A stretch of DNA of 64,000 bases, from contig OZ244811.1 in assembly GCA_965220105.1 (NCBI GenBank), forward strand, positions 3,410,001 through 3,474,000, read 5' to 3'. The notes below the pieces were generated by a model. It was given only the letters and a program-made list of their open reading frames with translations. It had not been told where the DNA came from and did no database searches. Position numbers and translations under genes: made by a program. Origin of the DNA: Bin87 sp965220105. GTDB lineage: Bacteria; Chloroflexota; Dehalococcoidia; Lucifugimonadales; UBA3495. Below, in pieces: positions 17,120 through 26,440 of the stretch. Numbering within the stretch: the stretch's first letter is position 1; every line of letters starts with the position of its first letter.

Positions 17120-17902
17120 TCAGGCGGCAACCTGTCGCCCTCCGTATCTGACCGAACGACGGATAACCTCGGACGAGTCAATCCGGCGCGGAATAGCCCA
17201 GCCGGTTGGCGTGAGCGAGCGCCGGTCGATCCCCCGGGACAGCTCCCACGCCAGTTGCCAGTCGTTGCCTACGGCGTCCTGCAGCGTATCTACCGACGCA
17301 GCGGCCACCTGACCCAGCGTGTGGATGCCGGCGTCGTGCAACGCGGCCAACTGGCGAACGTCCATCGGAAGGCGGTTGACCGAAACTGGAGCCATGAACG
17401 CCCCGAGTTGATCGGCGGCGTCGGGGACGCGGACAGCGTGGCCGGGCCGGGCGTTATCGGCAGCGCACCGGGCCGGGAATCTACCGGCGGCCACCCCCAC
17501 CGCGGGCTGCCAATCCGGCGGCACGGCGCGCATCAGGGCGGCCACGATGCGGGCTTCGTTACCATCGAACCGGCCCGTCGGGTCGGCAACGACAGCGTAG
17601 GCGCAACCCGCGCCGGCATCCGACGCGTCGCCGCAGACGTCGTGCAACCGGGAGACGGCGGCGCGCCACTGGCGTCGATAGAGGGCGGAGTCGGCGGCTA
17701 CCAGCGTGGCATCGGGGCAGCGCTCCAGCGCAGCGGCCAGGGGCATGCCGGCGTGAATACGGCGCCTCGGGGTGGCGTCCACGACGCGATAGGGAGGCAT
17801 GGCGTCTTCGTAGATGATGGCCGGCTTGCGGCGCAGCGCCGGCCGGGAACTGACTTCTACCCGGTACGGGAGGTTCTTGATTAAGATGCACGCCACCAGC
17901 AT
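17120..17902 (-). CDS. ImuB-like Y-family polymerase homologue, short
   Basis: 260 residues. The N-terminus LVACILIKNLPYRVEVSSRP and the later ADSALYRRQW and HDAGIHTLGQVAAAS resemble the palm/fingers and thumb (HhH) of Y-family polymerases. The catalytic acidic residues expected in DxDxFFxxVE and SxDE are absent (CILIKNLPYRVE; CAYAVVADPTG), as in ImuB, the non-catalytic member of mutagenesis cassettes. It stops soon after the thumb, with no little-finger or C-terminal tail, so it is about half the usual ImuB length. No ImuA or DnaE2 lies nearby. It is either a truncated remnant or a minimal homologue. Confidence 0.65.
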   Translation of the reverse strand: MLVACILIKNLPYRVEVSSRPALRRKPAIIYEDAMPPYRVVDATPRRRIHAGMPLAAALERCPDATLVAADSALYRRQWRAAVSRLHDVCGDASDAGAGCAYAVVADPTGRFDGNEARIVAALMRAVPPDWQPAVGVAAGRFPARCAADNARPGHAVRVPDAADQLGAFMAPVSVNRLPMDVRQLAALHDAGIHTLGQVAAASVDTLQDAVGNDWQLAWELSRGIDRRSLTPTGWAIPRRIDSSEVIRRSVRYGGRQVAA

Positions 17903-17986
17903 GGTGGCCGCATTATATCAGAACAATATTTCTAAATACCAGGGGTTTGGGCGTGGGCGCGCAGGGCCTTTCGATTGTCCGGTAAT

Positions 17987-18077
17987 GTCATTGCGAGGAG
18001 CGCAGCGACGTGGCAATCTCGATCGGCAGCCGGATTGTCTTCGCCAACGAGATTGCCACGCTGCGCTCGCAATGACA
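17987..18077. repeat. Long intergenic hairpin repeat (TGTCATTGCGAG family)
   Basis: Left arm 17987-18021 (TGTCATTGCGAG, AGCGCAGCG, GTGGCAATCTCG) pairs with right arm 18048-18077 (CGAGATTGCCACGCTGCGCTCGCAATGACA) around a 26-nt loop. This is a dispersed intergenic palindrome of a kind seen in many bacterial genomes. A single arm recurs at 41636-41667. It lies between the divergent ImuB-like gene and the end of the dehydrogenase gene. Confidence 0.85.
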
Positions 18078-18130
18078 GGGCCCAGGCTCCGCGCAATGAC
18101 AGGGGCGGGCATCAACGCTTGGCCGTCGCC

Positions 18131-19201
18131 TTACTGTTGCAGCAGGCGCACCACCTCGTCCCCCACCTGTTGCGTGGAGGCGTTTCCGCCCAGGTCGGCG
18201 GTCACGGTGCGGCCGTCGTTGAGGACCTTTAGGACGGCGGCGTTGACCCGGTCGGCGGCGGCGTTTTCGCCCAGATGGTCCAGCAGCATAGCGACGGCGA
18301 AGATGGTCGCCAGCGGGTTGGCCAGTCCCTGCCCCATTATGTCGAAGGCGGCGCCGTGCACCGGCTCGAACATGGAGGGGAACCGCCCCTCCGGGTTGAT
18401 ATTGGCGCTGGGGGCCAGGCCCATGCTACCCGTCACCACCGCGGCGATGTCGGAAAGGATGTCGGCAAAAAGGTTGGACGCCACGATGACGTCGAAATCC
18501 TCGGGCCAGCGCACCAAGTCCATCGCTGCCCGGTCCACCAGCAGGGATTCGGTCTGAATCTGGGGATATTCGGCGGCCACTTCCGCGAATACCTCGTCCC
18601 AGAACACCATGCTGAATGCCTGGGCGTTGGACTTGGTGACCGATGTGACCTTGCCCTTGCCGCCGCGCCTTACGCTGTGCTCGAAGGCGGCTCGAATGAT
18701 GCGCTCGGTGCCGCGTCGGGTGAATACGCCGCTCTGGATGACGGTCTCGTGGGGGGTGCCCGGGTAGAGGCGTCCGCCGACGGGAGCGTATTCACCCTCG
18801 GTGTTTTCCCGGAAGATGACCATGTCCACGTCGCCGGCGGATTTGCCCGCGATGGGCGATTCCACGCCCGGGTAGAGCACCGCCGGGCGCACGCAGATGG
18901 CCTGGTCGAAGGCGCGGCGCATGGGCAGTAGCAGGCCCTGCAACGTAACGTGGTCGGGGATGTTGGGGTCGCCGACCGCGCCGAAGAGCACGCCGTCGTA
19001 GGCGGCCAGCTGGTCCAGGCCGTCGGCGGGCATCATGGCTCCAGTCTCCCGGTAGTAATCGCTGCCCCAGGGGAAATCGGTCAGTCGGAAAGACACACCG
19101 TCAGCGCCGGCGGCAACCGCCTCCAGAACCTTGCGGCCTTCGGCTATCACCTCCGGGCCAATGCCGTCGCCGGCGATCACCGCCAGGTTGTACTCTGCCA
19201 T
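18131..19201 (-). CDS. Isocitrate/isopropylmalate family dehydrogenase (tartrate/D-malate type)
   Basis: 356 residues, normal for the decarboxylating beta-hydroxyacid dehydrogenase family. NLAVIAGDGIGPEVIAEG opens the fold; LLPMRRAFDQAICVRPAVLYPG carries the substrate-binding Arg set; FRENTEGEYAPVGGRLYPGT is the tartrate/D-malate dehydrogenase version of the signature; SVTKSNAQ gives the catalytic Lys; DVIVASNLFADILSDIA binds metal; EPVHGAAFDIMGQGLANP is the NAD site. It is not beside leucine genes, which favours tartrate or D-malate over isopropylmalate. The exact substrate is inferred. Confidence 0.85.
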   Translation of the reverse strand: MAEYNLAVIAGDGIGPEVIAEGRKVLEAVAAGADGVSFRLTDFPWGSDYYRETGAMMPADGLDQLAAYDGVLFGAVGDPNIPDHVTLQGLLLPMRRAFDQAICVRPAVLYPGVESPIAGKSAGDVDMVIFRENTEGEYAPVGGRLYPGTPHETVIQSGVFTRRGTERIIRAAFEHSVRRGGKGKVTSVTKSNAQAFSMVFWDEVFAEVAAEYPQIQTESLLVDRAAMDLVRWPEDFDVIVASNLFADILSDIAAVVTGSMGLAPSANINPEGRFPSMFEPVHGAAFDIMGQGLANPLATIFAVAMLLDHLGENAAADRVNAAVLKVLNDGRTVTADLGGNASTQQVGDEVVRLLQQ

Positions 19202-19280
19202 CGCAACGCCTCACGTTTCAGAAGTGGTTTCAGCCGGCAGTCTACCACTTTAGGCAACCCGACTCCTCTTTGGGCAACCC

Positions 19281-19314
19281 AATTCCCCCGCTCCTCTAGC
19301 CGGGAGAGGGGGCG
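19281..19314. repeat. Dispersed palindromic repeat, degenerate
   Basis: CCCCCGCTCCTCTAGCCGGGAGAGGGGGCG in the gap between two minus-strand genes is a shortened member of the CCCTCTCCC...GGGAGAGGG family. The hairpin could terminate the rhodanese transcript. Confidence 0.6.
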
Positions 19315-19322
19315 CGTATGGG

Positions 19323-20171
19323 CTAAGCGTCGCGCTGGATGGGCGCTCCGACGATGCTGCCCCACTCGGTCCAGGAGCCGTCGTAGTTGCGGACGTTTTG
19401 GTAGCCCAGGAGCTGGCTGAGGACGAACCAGGTGTGTGAGGAACGCTCGCCGATGCGGCAGTAGGCGATGGTCTCCCGGGAACCGTCGACGCCGCGGCTG
19501 CCGTAGAGCTCGCTCAGCTCATCGGCAGACTTGAAGGTGCCATCCTCGTTGACGGCCTGGCCCCACGGGATGTTGGCGGCGCCGGGGATGTGGCCGTTGC
19601 GCTGGGAGCCCTCCTGGGGCAGGTTCGGCGGAGCGTTGAGCGCTCCGGAGAACTCGTCGGGGGAGCGGACGTCCACCAGGGCGTGGGAGCTGCTGTTGAC
19701 GGCCTGGAGCACGTAATCGCGCATGGCGCGCAGCTCGGAGTTAGCGGTGGTAATGCTGTACTGAGTGGCGGCGTAAGAGGGCATGTCGGTGGTGACGGGA
19801 CGGTTTTCGGCCAACCACAGGGCGCGGCCACCGTTCATCAGCCGCACGTCGGCGTGGCCGTAGTATTTGAGCTGCCAGAAGGCCCAGGCAGCGAACCAGT
19901 TGTTGTTATCGCCGTACAGGATGATGGTAGTTTCGGGGGAGATGCCCACCGAACCCAGCAGGGATTCCATCTCGTCGCGGGCAACGATGTCCCGCACCAC
20001 GTTCTGCTGCAACTGGCTCTGCCAGTTCCAGGTGACCGCGCCGGCGATGTGGCCCTGTTCGTAGGCGGAGGTGTCCACGTCGACTTCCACCAGGCGGACG
20101 TTAGTGTCGCCGCCGTGGGAGGCCACCCATTCGGTGGTTACCAGGGCTTCGGGATGTGCGTACTCGGCCAT
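19323..20171 (-). CDS. Thiosulfate/3-mercaptopyruvate sulfurtransferase (two rhodanese domains)
   Basis: 282 residues from the ATG at 20169-20171 (MAEYAHPEALVTTEWV), preceded by GAGGTG. The N-terminal inactive rhodanese domain has VRLVEVDVDTSAYEQGHIAGA; the C-terminal domain has ALVDVRSPDEFSG and HIPGAANIPWGQAVN. The active-site loop is YCRIGERSSHTW, with the persulfide Cys. CRxGERS is the thiosulfate-type loop. A 50-codon in-frame extension upstream is non-homologous, so the inner ATG is preferred. The enzyme is cytoplasmic and transfers sulfane sulfur to cyanide or thiols. Confidence 0.92.
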   Translation of the reverse strand: MAEYAHPEALVTTEWVASHGGDTNVRLVEVDVDTSAYEQGHIAGAVTWNWQSQLQQNVVRDIVARDEMESLLGSVGISPETTIILYGDNNNWFAAWAFWQLKYYGHADVRLMNGGRALWLAENRPVTTDMPSYAATQYSITTANSELRAMRDYVLQAVNSSSHALVDVRSPDEFSGALNAPPNLPQEGSQRNGHIPGAANIPWGQAVNEDGTFKSADELSELYGSRGVDGSRETIAYCRIGERSSHTWFVLSQLLGYQNVRNYDGSWTEWGSIVGAPIQRDA

Positions 20172-20672
20172 AAGTGCACCTCGTTGATGGTCGTATGGTC
20201 TGGTCAGATCGGTCCGGTTGACTGGTTCAGTTGACTGGTTCAAAAGAGGGCGCGGTGTGCGCTGGCTTTGCGCCGAACCCATTATACACGGGGATTGCGA
20301 CCATTTTATTTCACTTCCCATGGCGGAGGCGTGGTCGGGTTTAGTATGCCCGGGGTTCAGGAATCTTCAGGACCGGGGCAGGCCGGAACCCGGAGGGGGA
20401 GTAGGGGAGTGTGGTTTCCGGGATTACTGATTATGCGGTGGTGTGGAGGGCTCGGGTGGATACCCCGGCAATGACATAACAGTCATTTGGTTGTTTTCGG
20501 GGGCAAAACGAAACAGGGACGTTACTTTCCGGCAACAGTTTGTTTACGTCTCCGCAATAAGGGATTAATAAGGCGCAAATACAATCGCGGTGGTCACATT
20601 ACACGGGACGCCGCCCACAGCGTAGTGGCCACGCGCTGCGCGACGACGCCTCAAAAAGCATAGGAGGCAACA
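20172..20672. other. Intergenic region upstream of the ammonium transporter cluster
   Basis: About 500 bp between divergent genes with no convincing ORF. The half nearest amt is locally A+T-richer (20500-20600: TTTGTTTACG, GGGATTAATAAGG) and ends in TAGGAGGCAACA before the amt ATG. It probably holds the promoter and control sites of the nitrogen cluster. I could not pick out a firm -24/-12 or -35/-10 pair. Confidence 0.4.
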
Positions 20673-22040
20673 ATGCTTTCGGCCACATCAAACGTAATAA
20701 GCCACGGCGTCGTCGCGGCTAAAGAGTACCCGTTCTCGCTGCGGCGTTCGCTGCTGTTGCTATTGGTCGGCCTGCTCGCCGTTGGCCTGCTGGCGTCCTT
20801 TAACATCGCGTTCGCCCAGGACGAGGCGCCCACCAACGAATGGCTGGGCGGCTACAGCGACAACATTGTCACCGTAGTTGCGGCAGCCCTGGTCTTCTTT
20901 ATGCAAGCCGGATTCGCCTTCCTGGGCGCCGGTTTGATCCGTTCCAAGAACACCACCAACTATCTCACCAAGTCCTTTATGGACTTCGCCATCGCGTCTC
21001 TCGGCTTCTGGGCCTTCGGGTTCGCGTTCATGATGGGCGACACGGCCGGCGGGATCATCGGCCTCTCCGGCTGGTTCCTGACCAGTGGCGACTACGTGAG
21101 CTGGATCTTCCAGATGGTCTTTGCCGCCACCGCCGCCACCATCGTGGCTGGCGCGATGGCCGAGCGGACCAAGCTGCAAGCGTACCTGGCCTACAGCTTC
21201 ATCGTCTCGGCGCTCATCTACCCCATCTACGGCCACTGGGTCTGGGGCGGCGGTTGGCTGGGATTGGCGGTCGCGGATGGTGGGGTATTCGGCGCGCTGG
21301 ACTACGCCGGTTCCGGTGTGGTGCACGCGGTGGGCGGCTTCGTCGCCCTGGCCGGCGCTTTCGTCGTCGGACCCCGCCTGGGCAAGTTCGTCAACGGCGT
21401 CGCACAGGATATGCCGGCGCACAGCACGCCCTTCGTGGTGGCTGGCACCTTCATCTTGTTCTTCGGCTGGTTCGGCTTCAACATCGGTTGGGGCGATGAC
21501 ATCGGCCTGAACGCCACCAACACCCTGCTGGCAGGAGCTACCGGATCCGTCGTCGCCCTCTACATCACGCTAATCGCCAAGGGCAAGGCCGACATCCTGA
21601 TGGCCTGTAACGGCGCGCTGGCCGGTTTGGTGGGCATCACTGCTCCGGTGAACTACGTCGACCCCTGGGCTGCCGTAGTCATTGGCGCCATCGCCGCGCC
21701 GATCATGTACTTCGCCGTGATGTTCGTCGAGCGGGTGCTGAAGGTTGACGACCCGGTGGGCGCGATCAGCGTGCACGGTTTCACCGGCCTTTGGGGTCTG
21801 CTGGCGGTTGCCATCTTCGCCAAGGACGGCGGATTTATCGGCGGCAGCTCGGCGCTCATCGTCCCGCAAATCGTCAGCATCGTGGCGGTGGTCATCTGGT
21901 CCCTGGTGACCGGACTGGCGCTGTTCTACCTGCTGAAGTTCACCATGGGCGTGCGCGTCAGTGAGGCTGAGGAACTGGAGGGCTTGGACATCTCCGAGCA
22001 CGGCATCCAGACCTACCCGGAGTCTGCCGCTACCAGTTAG
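20673..22040 (+). CDS. amt: Ammonium transporter Amt with N-terminal signal
   Basis: 455 residues, start preceded by AGGAGG. After a basic N-terminus there is a cleavable-looking signal (RSLLLLLVGLLAVGLLASF...AFAQDE), as in many bacterial Amt proteins, then 11 transmembrane segments. Amt landmarks are FFMQAGFAFLGAGLIRSKN, HWVWGGGWLG, GSGVVHAVGGFVALAGAF with the first pore His, and ISVHGFTGLWGLLAVAIF with the second pore His region. It imports ammonium into the cytoplasm. It is the first gene of an amt, amt, glnA cluster; no glnK is adjacent. Confidence 0.93.
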   Translation: MLSATSNVISHGVVAAKEYPFSLRRSLLLLLVGLLAVGLLASFNIAFAQDEAPTNEWLGGYSDNIVTVVAAALVFFMQAGFAFLGAGLIRSKNTTNYLTKSFMDFAIASLGFWAFGFAFMMGDTAGGIIGLSGWFLTSGDYVSWIFQMVFAATAATIVAGAMAERTKLQAYLAYSFIVSALIYPIYGHWVWGGGWLGLAVADGGVFGALDYAGSGVVHAVGGFVALAGAFVVGPRLGKFVNGVAQDMPAHSTPFVVAGTFILFFGWFGFNIGWGDDIGLNATNTLLAGATGSVVALYITLIAKGKADILMACNGALAGLVGITAPVNYVDPWAAVVIGAIAAPIMYFAVMFVERVLKVDDPVGAISVHGFTGLWGLLAVAIFAKDGGFIGGSSALIVPQIVSIVAVVIWSLVTGLALFYLLKFTMGVRVSEAEELEGLDISEHGIQTYPESAATS

Positions 22041-22074
22041 CCAAAGGGAATCGAAATTTCCCTCTCCTCACTGC

Positions 22075-22113
22075 GAGGGTCGGGGGCTGTGGCCACCCCC
22101 GGCTCTCGTTTTT
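22075..22113 (+). terminator. Rho-independent terminator after first amt
   Basis: GAGGGTCGGGGG (22075-22086) pairs with CCCCCGGCTCTC (22096-22107), including two G-T pairs, to make a 12-bp stem with a 9-nt loop. It is followed by G and a run of six T. It sits 35 bp after the amt stop. Confidence 0.85.
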
Positions 22114-22150
22114 TGATTTAGCGATGTGGTTGGCCGGGGCGCGGGGATTT

Positions 22151-22190
22151 CACCCTCACCCCAACCCTCTCCCATCGAGGGAGAGGGGGC
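22151..22190. repeat. Dispersed palindromic repeat
   Basis: CACCCTCACCCCAACCCTCTCCC, then ATCGAGG and GAGAGGGGGC; reverse orientation of the unit at 8177. It lies between the two amt genes, after the terminator. Confidence 0.85.
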
Positions 22191-22379
22191 AGTTCTTCGG
22201 TGTGTAACACTTTTGTAACATTTCCGACATTGATATGTAACACAGGAAAACTACACTCGGAAATGCTTTTCCGCCGGATTTCGCACAACAGGTTTCTCGG
22301 GTTGGCGGGGCCACATCGCCACCCTGGGTACCGCGTCGTCGGGCGTTGTGGGCGACACCGAAAGTGGGGAGATTGAGAT

Positions 22380-23606
<1,227 letters not shown>

Positions 23607-23650
23607 GCCCAGAATTTACGCAGCGCTCGTTTCAGGTGGTTGGAGGGACT

Positions 23651-23690
23651 CCCCCTCACCCTCACCCTCTCCCACGAGGGGAGAGGGAAC
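23651..23690. repeat. Dispersed palindromic repeat
   Basis: CCCCCTCACCCTCACCCTCTCCC followed by ACGAGGGGAGAGGGAAC, in the 154-bp gap between amt and glnA. A longer open frame that runs through it into glnA (MEGLPLTLTLSHEGRG) is repeat-derived and not the true glnA start. Confidence 0.85.
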
Positions 23691-23759
23691 TGGAATAATG
23701 GTTTTATGGCTGATGACAAACAGGCCACACCAAATCATCCCGAAAGGAGGGAAATCAAA

Positions 23760-25184
23760 ATGACCCCTACGGAAGTAATCCAGTTTTGCAAGTCAAACGG
23801 CATCGGTATCATCGACCTGCGATTCACCGACTTGCCCGGCACTTTGCAGCACGTATCCATACCGCTCAGCGAGCTGACCGAAGCCAACCTGGCCGAGGGC
23901 TACGGTTTCGACGGTTCCAGCATCCGTGGCTTCAAGTCCATTGATGAGAGCGATATGACGCTCCTGCCGGACACCAGCACGGCGGTGGTTGACCCCTTCT
24001 TCACCATCCCCACGCTACATATGTTTTGCGACATCATCGACCCGGTCACCCGAGAACTGTACTCCCGGGACCCGCGCCATGTAGCGCACAAGGCCGAAGC
24101 GTACCTCAAAGAGAGCGGCATTGCCGATGTCAGCTATTGGGGTCCGGAACCGGAATTTTTCGTGTTCGATTCCGCCCGTTTCGACCAGACCGTTAACTCT
24201 GCTTACCACTTCATTGACTCCGACGAAGGCGTATGGAATACGGGCGCCGAGACCAGCATTGGGGGCGGCAATAACCTGGCGTATCGCCCGCCGCTGAAGG
24301 CCGGTTATTTTCCGGCCCCGCCTTTCGACACCTTCCAGGACATTCGCTCCGAGATGGTGCAGAAGATTGAGCACTTTGGCATCATCGTCGAAAAGCACCA
24401 TCACGAAGTTGCCACCGCCGGCCAGGCCGAGATTGACGTGCGCTTCGACAGCCTGACCAAAATGGCCGACACGGTTTCAATTGTGAAGTACGTGGTCAAA
24501 AATGTAGCGAAGGCCCATGGGAAGGTGGCAACGTTCATGCCCAAGCCGCTGTTTGGAGACAATGGCACCGGGATGCACACGCACCAGAGCCTGTGGAAAG
24601 ACGGGAGCAACCTGTTCTATGACGCCAACGGCTACGCCATGCTGAGCGCCACCTGCCGCCACTACATCGGCGGGCTGCTGCAGCACGCGCCGGCGCTGAT
24701 GGCCTTTGCCGCGCCGACGACGAACAGCTACAAGCGGCTGGTGCCCGGCTTCGAGGCACCGGTGAATCTGGTGTACTCGGTGCGGAATCGCTCGGCGTGC
24801 ATTCGCATACCCACGTATTCCAACAGCCCGGCGGCGCGGCGGCTGGAATTCCGCGCTCCCGACCCGTCCTGCAACCCCTACCTGGCCTTCGCCGCCATGC
24901 TGATGGCGGGCGTCGACGGCGTCATCAACGAGATTGAGCCACCGGACCCGGTGGACCAGAACCTTTACGAAATGTCGGCGGCCGAGCTGTCGTCCATCCG
25001 CCAGGTTCCCGGCTCACTGGAGGAGGCGCTGCGCGCGCTGGAACGGGACAACGAGTTCCTGATGCGCGGCGGTGTGTTCACCGACGACCTCATCGAAACC
25101 TGGCTGGAGTCCAAGAAGGTCGACGTGGATGACCTGCGGCTGCGCCCGCATCCATACGAATTTTTCAAGTACTTCGACGCCTAG
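23760..25184 (+). CDS. glnA: Glutamine synthetase, type I
   Basis: 474 residues from the ATG at 23760, chosen because AGGAGGGAAATCAAA directly precedes it and MTPTEVIQFCKSNGIGIIDL is the usual GlnA N-terminus. Landmarks: YGFDGSSIRGFKSIDESDM (latch), SYWGPEPEFFVFD, ETSIGGGNN, KHHHEVATAGQAEIDVRF, FMPKPLFGDNGTGMHTHQS (ATP and Glu site), RLVPGFEAPVNLVYS and EFRAPDPSCNPYLAFAAML. It combines ammonium and glutamate to glutamine. It is placed directly after two ammonium transporters, so uptake and assimilation are linked. Confidence 0.95.
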   Translation: MTPTEVIQFCKSNGIGIIDLRFTDLPGTLQHVSIPLSELTEANLAEGYGFDGSSIRGFKSIDESDMTLLPDTSTAVVDPFFTIPTLHMFCDIIDPVTRELYSRDPRHVAHKAEAYLKESGIADVSYWGPEPEFFVFDSARFDQTVNSAYHFIDSDEGVWNTGAETSIGGGNNLAYRPPLKAGYFPAPPFDTFQDIRSEMVQKIEHFGIIVEKHHHEVATAGQAEIDVRFDSLTKMADTVSIVKYVVKNVAKAHGKVATFMPKPLFGDNGTGMHTHQSLWKDGSNLFYDANGYAMLSATCRHYIGGLLQHAPALMAFAAPTTNSYKRLVPGFEAPVNLVYSVRNRSACIRIPTYSNSPAARRLEFRAPDPSCNPYLAFAAMLMAGVDGVINEIEPPDPVDQNLYEMSAAELSSIRQVPGSLEEALRALERDNEFLMRGGVFTDDLIETWLESKKVDVDDLRLRPHPYEFFKYFDA

Positions 25185-25397
25185 TAGTCCAACAGCTTTG
25201 GAATGATGGCATGAAGAGAACGCATCTTGACGGGGAGCAACTTTGCCCAAGTGTTGCCGGGCGATCACGCCAATCTCCGCTACTCCTCATATCAAAGATT
25301 TCGTTCTACTAGTCCGGCTTGGTATAATTGCCATACACCGAAACAGTAGGGGGCGAATAACTATTCGCCCCCTACGCGGCCGCTGAGCAGGAGTGCG

Positions 25398-25754
25398 ATG
25401 ATGGCAAAGTACGAAGTGGTACTGGTCAAGTATCCGGATGCCGAGTACCCGGATAACCTCTGGTGGACGGTGGTCTGCCCGGCAATGCGGGGTTGCGTCT
25501 CCGACGGCCAAACCCGCGAGGAAGCGCTGATGATGATTGCCGATGCGATGGCGCTGTTTCTGGAGCCCGACCCGGATTGGGTTGTGCCGTTGCTTGATGC
25601 CGCTCAGACGCAAGCGGAGAAGGAGTCCACCCTGGCCGAGTGTCAAGAGGAAGGGGGGATTACCGAAGTGCATTGGGTTGAACCGCGGTTTATGACGGAG
25701 GAGGAAATCCGCAACAGTTCGCACCTTGAGCCCATTGAGTCCTCGACTGTTTAA
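25398..25754 (+). CDS. hicB: HicB-like antitoxin
   Basis: 118 residues. The HicB fold (partial RNase H-like) shows as KYEVVLVKYPDAEYPD, WWTVVCPAMRGCVSDGQTREEALMMIADAMALFLE. A C-terminal extension of about 60 acidic residues follows and probably carries the toxin- or DNA-binding part. The stop and the ATG of the hicA partner overlap as TAATG. The pair lies between the two glnA genes and is oriented with them. Confidence 0.82.
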   Translation: MMAKYEVVLVKYPDAEYPDNLWWTVVCPAMRGCVSDGQTREEALMMIADAMALFLEPDPDWVVPLLDAAQTQAEKESTLAECQEEGGITEVHWVEPRFMTEEEIRNSSHLEPIESSTV

Positions 25755-26014
25755 TGCCGCCGTATTTTCGCAACCTGAGTACGGCGGAAGTATTGTCGGC
25801 CTTTCTCAGGTTGGGTTTCCGTCCCGTCGGCAGCGGACGAGGATCGCACAACAAGTTGCGTCACGATGGGCTGGGGTTATCTGCGTCTATTCACCAGCAC
25901 CGGGGGACTATCCCGCTAGGTACGGTAACCAGGATGGTTCGCGAGTCCGGGGTTAGCGATGATGAATTCTTGATGGCGCTGGACGGCAATGTACCGGAAC
26001 GATTCCAAATATGA
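25754..26014 (+). CDS. hicA: HicA-like mRNA interferase toxin
   Basis: 86 residues. The dsRBD-like HicA fold is visible: LSTAEVLSAFLRLGFRPVG, then SGRGSHNKLRHDG with the catalytic His, then HRGTIPLGTVTRMVRESGVSDDEFL. No internal stop, so the toxin should be intact, unlike the hicA at 28926-29138. It is translated in overlap with hicB. Confidence 0.85.
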   Translation: MPPYFRNLSTAEVLSAFLRLGFRPVGSGRGSHNKLRHDGLGLSASIHQHRGTIPLGTVTRMVRESGVSDDEFLMALDGNVPERFQI

Positions 26015-26047
26015 TGCTTATCACGAACCAAAGCAAGGAATATCATT

Positions 26048-26233
26048 GTGGAAACCCAAATGGAAAACATTTGGACAGCAGTCGTCTACCTAATTGCAGG
26101 ATTTGTGACTATGGTAGTGGGCAATGCGATCATTGTATCGCTCATCTGGTCGGAGATCTCACAGACCATCGAGATGGCTTTTGTGGAATATTCTGGCGCG
26201 CCTGTATCCACAGACAAGGTATTTCGTCCGTAA
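26048..26233 (+). CDS. Small single-pass membrane protein (tentative)
   Basis: 61 residues from a GTG (VETQMENIWTAVV), with one strong hydrophobic helix AVVYLIAGFVTMVVGNAIIVSLIW (about 11-34) and a hydrophilic tail. No family is recognised. Ribosome-site support is weak, and a competing frame overlaps (26011-26295) that also looks unconvincing. The surrounding DNA to 26440 is A+T-richer than its neighbours. Listed because the helix is clear. Confidence 0.3.
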   Translation: METQMENIWTAVVYLIAGFVTMVVGNAIIVSLIWSEISQTIEMAFVEYSGAPVSTDKVFRP

Positions 26234-26440
26234 TTATAATAATAGTAATATCAGTTATTACATACGGACTAGCCGCATACTTTTTTGTAAAATGAGCCTA
26301 CGTAACTTTAGCTAGCCACGCTGAATACCTAGCCTATCTATCAGCGCAATACATGGCCGACTTCATTACGGAGGCTAACTCAACTACCGATACCGAATCA
26401 ACGCGATGACTGACAAAGTATCGCCATCAGGAGACCACCC

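Noticed and set aside
26011..26295. 94-residue ORF after hicA
   Set aside because: Cys/His-rich and without homology or a ribosome site; it overlaps the more plausible single-helix ORF at 26048.
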